DNA from: an uncultured Clostridia bacterium
GTDB taxonomy: Bacteria; Bacillota; Clostridia; TANB77; CAG-508
DNA length: 9,246 nucleotides
Direction: 5' to 3'
Assembly (NCBI GenBank): GCA_947629805.1
Contig: CANRFE010000051.1
Coordinates: 1-9,246, forward strand
This document shows positions 6,818-9,246 of this stretch, piece by piece; within the stretch, counting starts at the first letter, position 1, and the number at the start of each line of letters is the position of its first letter. The translations under genes and the position numbers were made by a program. The notes beneath the pieces are model-generated. The model saw only the letters and a program-made list of their open reading frames with translations. It was not told where the DNA came from and did no database searches.

Positions 6818-8296
6818 ATGAAATACAAAAAAGAAATATTCAAAAAAACAGTATTTTCTTCCAACACAATACCATTTGCTTATTTGTTTATTAGTATTTT
6901 GCTTACCATACCTTCTATTTTTTATTTAATAAACAATAAAACAATTTATTATTTTACACAAGTGTATAGTTATACTTTGCGAAAAGCTACTACAATAGGA
7001 GAAAACTATCTAAATGCGTTAATGTATCTTATGCTATTCTTTGGTTTATTTTTCTTCTATTTTTTAATCATGAAGAATGTCAATCGTATTTTTAAGACAA
7101 AAAAGCAATTATTTTTCTTTCTTATAGTAATAGGAATTTTATTTACCACCATGATACCAACAACAAGTTTAGATGTGTATTCTTATATTGGAAATGGATG
7201 GATAGACAGCCATTATAAAGAAAATCCTTATTATACATCTGTGCAAGATGTAATCAATCAATATGGAAAAAACCAAATGTTAGGAAAAGTAGCACAGTGT
7301 TGGAGAGACGAACCGGTCGTATATGGACCTGCTTGGCAACTTGTTTGTAAAATATTAACTTTTTTCTCTTTTGGAGATATTACTCTCGCACTTTATCTTT
7401 TTAAGATAACCGCTTTTGGTGTTTTTTTAGCAAGTAGTGTTTTAATTGAGAAGATAACAAAGAAAAAGTTTTTTGTGGTTTTATTTGCTCTAAATCCATT
7501 TATTTTATTTGAATTTTTAGCAAATGTACATAATGATATCTTTTTAGTTTTCTTTCTTTTCCTTGGAATTTATTTTGCAAAGAACAAAAAAAATATGGTA
7601 TTAGCTACGGCAAGTATTGCGGTTGCTACAGGAATGAAATATTTAAGTATTTTATTATTGCCTTTTTTAATTTGCTATGCTTTAAGAGAAGAAAAACTAC
7701 AAAAGAAAGTGAAAAAAACTATTTTTTATGCATTCGAGTTTATCTTTATATTAGGAATTTTTTATGTATTTTATGTTCGAGATTTACAAGTATTTTCTGG
7801 TATTTTTATACAACAAAATAAATATGAACGATCTTTATTCTTATTCTTATTTTATTTCTTAAACCAAGACGAAAAAGTATTGCATGTATTGAAAATATTT
7901 GTGTTGTGTATTTTTGTTTTGGCGTATGGAAGTATTCTGTTAAAATTGTTTCGAAATAAGCAAGGAAAAAAGATTACTTTTCGCAATACCATAAGAACGT
8001 ATCAAAGCTTTTTGTTGTTATTTACTTTTGTTTTAATTACTAATTTTAATGCATGGTATGTGATTTGGCTATTTCCAACTTTAATGTGGCAAAAGGCTAA
8101 AGCAATCAAGACAAGTTTGTATTTGTCTTGGGGCGTATTAAATTCTTATGCTATTACTTATGCTACTAGAATAGAAGGTAGAAAAATTGGAATGTGGTAT
8201 TTTGGCGTAATGCTTTTAACCGTTCTTATCTTATGTATAGTTCAAAAAATACAAAAAGCGAGGAAAAAATCTTTAAGAAATGGAGGAAAAATATGA
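6818..8296 (+). CDS. GT-C glycosyltransferase, polyprenol-phosphate-mannose-dependent mannosyltransferase-like
   Basis: This 492-residue integral membrane protein has about 11 to 13 helices. It shows the layout of GT-C enzymes related to the MptA/MptB and GT87 mannosyltransferases. An acidic residue directly after an early helix in TSLDVYSYIGNGW (D119) is the usual catalytic-base position. NPYY follows at 136-139, then YGPAWQL at 169-175, LNPFILFEFLANVHND (225-240) and a helix followed by GMKYLSILLLPF (272-283). The NPY, YGP, N-HND and K-Y elements recur in that superfamily. The enzyme probably transfers a hexose from a polyprenyl-phosphate sugar to an acceptor on the outer face; mannose is not proven. 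A modest AAAGGA (6804-6809) precedes the ATG by eight bases. Its stop overlaps the queH start. The GtrB-like enzyme encoded upstream is the obvious candidate source of its donor. Confidence 0.82.
   Translation: MKYKKEIFKKTVFSSNTIPFAYLFISILLTIPSIFYLINNKTIYYFTQVYSYTLRKATTIGENYLNALMYLMLFFGLFFFYFLIMKNVNRIFKTKKQLFFFLIVIGILFTTMIPTTSLDVYSYIGNGWIDSHYKENPYYTSVQDVINQYGKNQMLGKVAQCWRDEPVVYGPAWQLVCKILTFFSFGDITLALYLFKITAFGVFLASSVLIEKITKKKFFVVLFALNPFILFEFLANVHNDIFLVFFLFLGIYFAKNKKNMVLATASIAVATGMKYLSILLLPFLICYALREEKLQKKVKKTIFYAFEFIFILGIFYVFYVRDLQVFSGIFIQQNKYERSLFLFLFYFLNQDEKVLHVLKIFVLCIFVLAYGSILLKLFRNKQGKKITFRNTIRTYQSFLLLFTFVLITNFNAWYVIWLFPTLMWQKAKAIKTSLYLSWGVLNSYAITYATRIEGRKIGMWYFGVMLLTVLILCIVQKIQKARKKSLRNGGKI
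8282..8286 (+). promoter_or_regulatory. Ribosome binding site GGAGG deciding the queH start
   Basis: GGAGG lies six bases before the ATG at 8293, inside the last codons of the upstream membrane transferase gene. It selects this ATG over the in-frame ATG at 8194, which would add 33 residues unlike any QueH. The ATG shares bases with the upstream TGA (ATGA at 8293-8296), an arrangement typical of translational coupling. Confidence 0.85.
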
Positions 8297-8850
8297 AATT
8301 ATTAATGCATACTTGTTGTGCACCTTGTAGTGTTTATTGTATAGATTCTTTAAGAAAAGAGGGAATAGAACCAACTGTATATTGGTATAATCCTAATATA
8401 CATCCATATATGGAATATAAAGCAAGAAGAGATTGTTTAAGAGAATATACAGAAAAAATAGGAGTAGAAGCCATTTTTGAAGAAGATTATGGATTAGACG
8501 AATTTTGTAAAAATGTCATATCGGATTTACCAAATCGTTGCCAAAATTATTGTTATAAAGTTCGTTTAGAGCAAACAGCAAAATATGCTAAAGAACATGG
8601 ATTTGATGCTATTACTACAACCCTACTTATAAGCCCTTACCAAAAGCATGACTTATTAAAAGAAAGGGGAGAAAAAGTAGCAAAAGAATATGGGCTAACT
8701 TTTTTCTATCGCGATTTTCGAATTGGTTTTAGAGAAGGACAAGCAAAAGCAAGAGAGCTTGGTTTATATATGCAAAAGTATTGTGGTTGTGTATTTTCAG
8801 AGGAAGAAAGGTATTATGCCCGTATTTTAAAAGACAAAAAACAACGATAG
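8293..8850 (+). CDS. queH: Epoxyqueuosine reductase QueH
   Basis: QueH (formerly DUF208) carries out the last step of queuosine synthesis, reducing epoxyqueuosine to queuosine in the wobble position of tRNAs for Asp, Asn, His and Tyr. It is the non-homologous replacement for cobalamin-dependent QueG. The protein has 185 residues. HTCCAPC at 6-12, NPNIHP (33-38), a cysteine pair RCQNYCY (82-88), RLEQTA (91-96), TTTLLISPYQ (108-117), the DFR-GF-EGQ region (141-150) and YCGC at 163-166 provide the conserved metal ligands for its iron-sulfur cluster and neighbouring iron. The middle pair is spaced C-x3-C, where I remember C-x2-C in most members; this may be a lineage variant. The gene overlaps the preceding glycosyltransferase by four bases (ATGA) and lies 48 bases before polA. 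No queuosine genes are beside it, and coupling to glycan genes looks like operon hitch-hiking. Confidence 0.94.
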   Translation: MKLLMHTCCAPCSVYCIDSLRKEGIEPTVYWYNPNIHPYMEYKARRDCLREYTEKIGVEAIFEEDYGLDEFCKNVISDLPNRCQNYCYKVRLEQTAKYAKEHGFDAITTTLLISPYQKHDLLKERGEKVAKEYGLTFFYRDFRIGFREGQAKARELGLYMQKYCGCVFSEEERYYARILKDKKQR

Positions 8851-8886
8851 CATTCTTTGTAAAGCGTGGTAGAAAAAATAAAAATT

Positions 8887-8892
8887 AGGAGG
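8887..8892 (+). promoter_or_regulatory. Ribosome binding site AGGAGG for the TTG start of polA
   Basis: A perfect AGGAGG stands six bases before TTG at 8899, and the residues that follow (LVLVDGNS) are the expected N-terminus of DNA polymerase I. The 48-base gap between queH and polA contains this site, and I see no hairpin with a T run that would end transcription there. Confidence 0.85.
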
Positions 8893-8898
8893 AATACA

Positions 8899-9246
8899 TT
8901 GAAAAGACTGGTTTTAGTAGATGGAAATAGTATTATGAATCGAGCTTTTTATGGAATCATGGGTTCTAAAATGTTAAAGACAGAAGAGCGGAACGTATAC
9001 AAATGCGGTATATGGCTTTTTAGCTATTCTGTTTAAAATTTTAGAAGACTTAACTCCAGAATACTTAGCTGTTGCATTTGACTTAAAAGCACCAACAGCA
9101 AGACATAAAATGTACGAAGGTTATAAGGCAAATCGACAAGGTATGCCAGAAGAATTAGCAATGCAAATGCCTATGATAAAGGAAATTTTAAAGGATATGA
9201 AGATTCCTATTATAGAAAAAGAGGGATATGAAGCAGATGATATATT
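8899..9246 (+). CDS. polA: DNA polymerase I, N-terminal 5'-nuclease region (frameshifted, 3' end outside window)
   Basis: PolA fills gaps and removes RNA primers in replication and repair. The visible part is the start of its 5'-3' nuclease domain. From the TTG at 8899 the frame reads LVLVDGNSIMNRAFYG (the invariant DGNS and NRAFY elements), then GSKMLKTE, and then stops being PolA-like, reaching TAA at 9034. The frame one base later is PolA from 8990 onward: GTYTNAVYGFLAILFK, VAFDLKAPTARH, YEGYKANRQGMPEEL and finally GYEADDI at the window edge, whose acidic residues bind metal. Removing one base, best the G at 8988, restores TEDGTYTNAVYG as in the family. About 115 of roughly 880 residues would be visible. 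Because polA is generally conserved and important, a sequencing or assembly error is more likely than a natural inactivation. Context: it lies directly downstream of queH, probably co-transcribed. Confidence 0.9.

Noticed and set aside
8194..8292. Upstream in-frame ATG that would lengthen queH by 33 residues
   Set aside because: The extra segment overlaps the end of the glycosyltransferase gene in another frame, has no family similarity, and the ATG at 8293 has the proper ribosome binding site and the expected QueH N-terminus.
8851..8886. Possible terminator between queH and polA (CTTTGTAAAG and a following A-rich stretch)
   Set aside because: The stem is only four A/T-rich pairs with a two-base loop and no T run follows, so it does not qualify as an intrinsic terminator.

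Overview
The window is a strongly AT-rich (by eye about 30% GC), gene-dense stretch with every recognisable gene on the + strand. The base composition, AGGAGG-type ribosome binding sites, TTG starts, frequent AGA arginine codons and TGA read as stop fit a Bacillota genome, most likely a Clostridia member. A genus cannot be named from the sequence alone. The protein families are those of a surface-polysaccharide operon running into housekeeping genes.

Layout from left to right: (1) the C-terminal half of UDP-galactopyranose mutase (glf), cut by the window edge; (2) glucose-1-phosphate thymidylyltransferase (rfbA/rmlA); (3) a 625-residue multi-pass membrane protein that looks like a GT-C glycosyltransferase; (4) a GtrB/DPM1-like family 2 glycosyltransferase with two C-terminal membrane helices; (5) ruvB, without ruvA beside it; (6) a DUF2142-type membrane protein whose 5' end is split by a one-base frameshift in a T-rich tract; (7) a second clear GT-C enzyme resembling polyprenol-phosphate-mannose-dependent mannosyltransferases; (8) queH, epoxyqueuosine reductase, overlapping the previous gene by ATGA; (9) the start of polA, also carrying a one-base frameshift and cut by the right edge.

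Gaps between genes are 1 to 48 bases, one junction overlaps, and I see no convincing terminator or internal promoter. The set therefore reads as one transcription unit or a closely coupled series. Functionally, glf and rfbA make activated sugars in the cytoplasm (UDP-galactofuranose, dTDP-glucose leading probably to dTDP-rhamnose). The GtrB-like enzyme probably loads a sugar onto undecaprenyl phosphate. The three polytopic proteins (genes 3, 6 and 7) are candidates for using lipid-linked sugars on the outer face of the membrane to decorate a wall polysaccharide, teichoic acid or protein. No flippase of the GtrA or Wzx type lies in the window. The genes ruvB, queH and polA have no obvious link to glycan synthesis.

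The points most worth a second look are the GT2 plus three membrane-glycosyltransferase set, the orphan ruvB inside it, and the two single-base frameshifts. Because one frameshift hits polA, uncorrected sequencing or assembly error is the leading explanation for both. I found no CRISPR array, tRNA, rRNA, insertion sequence or integrase.
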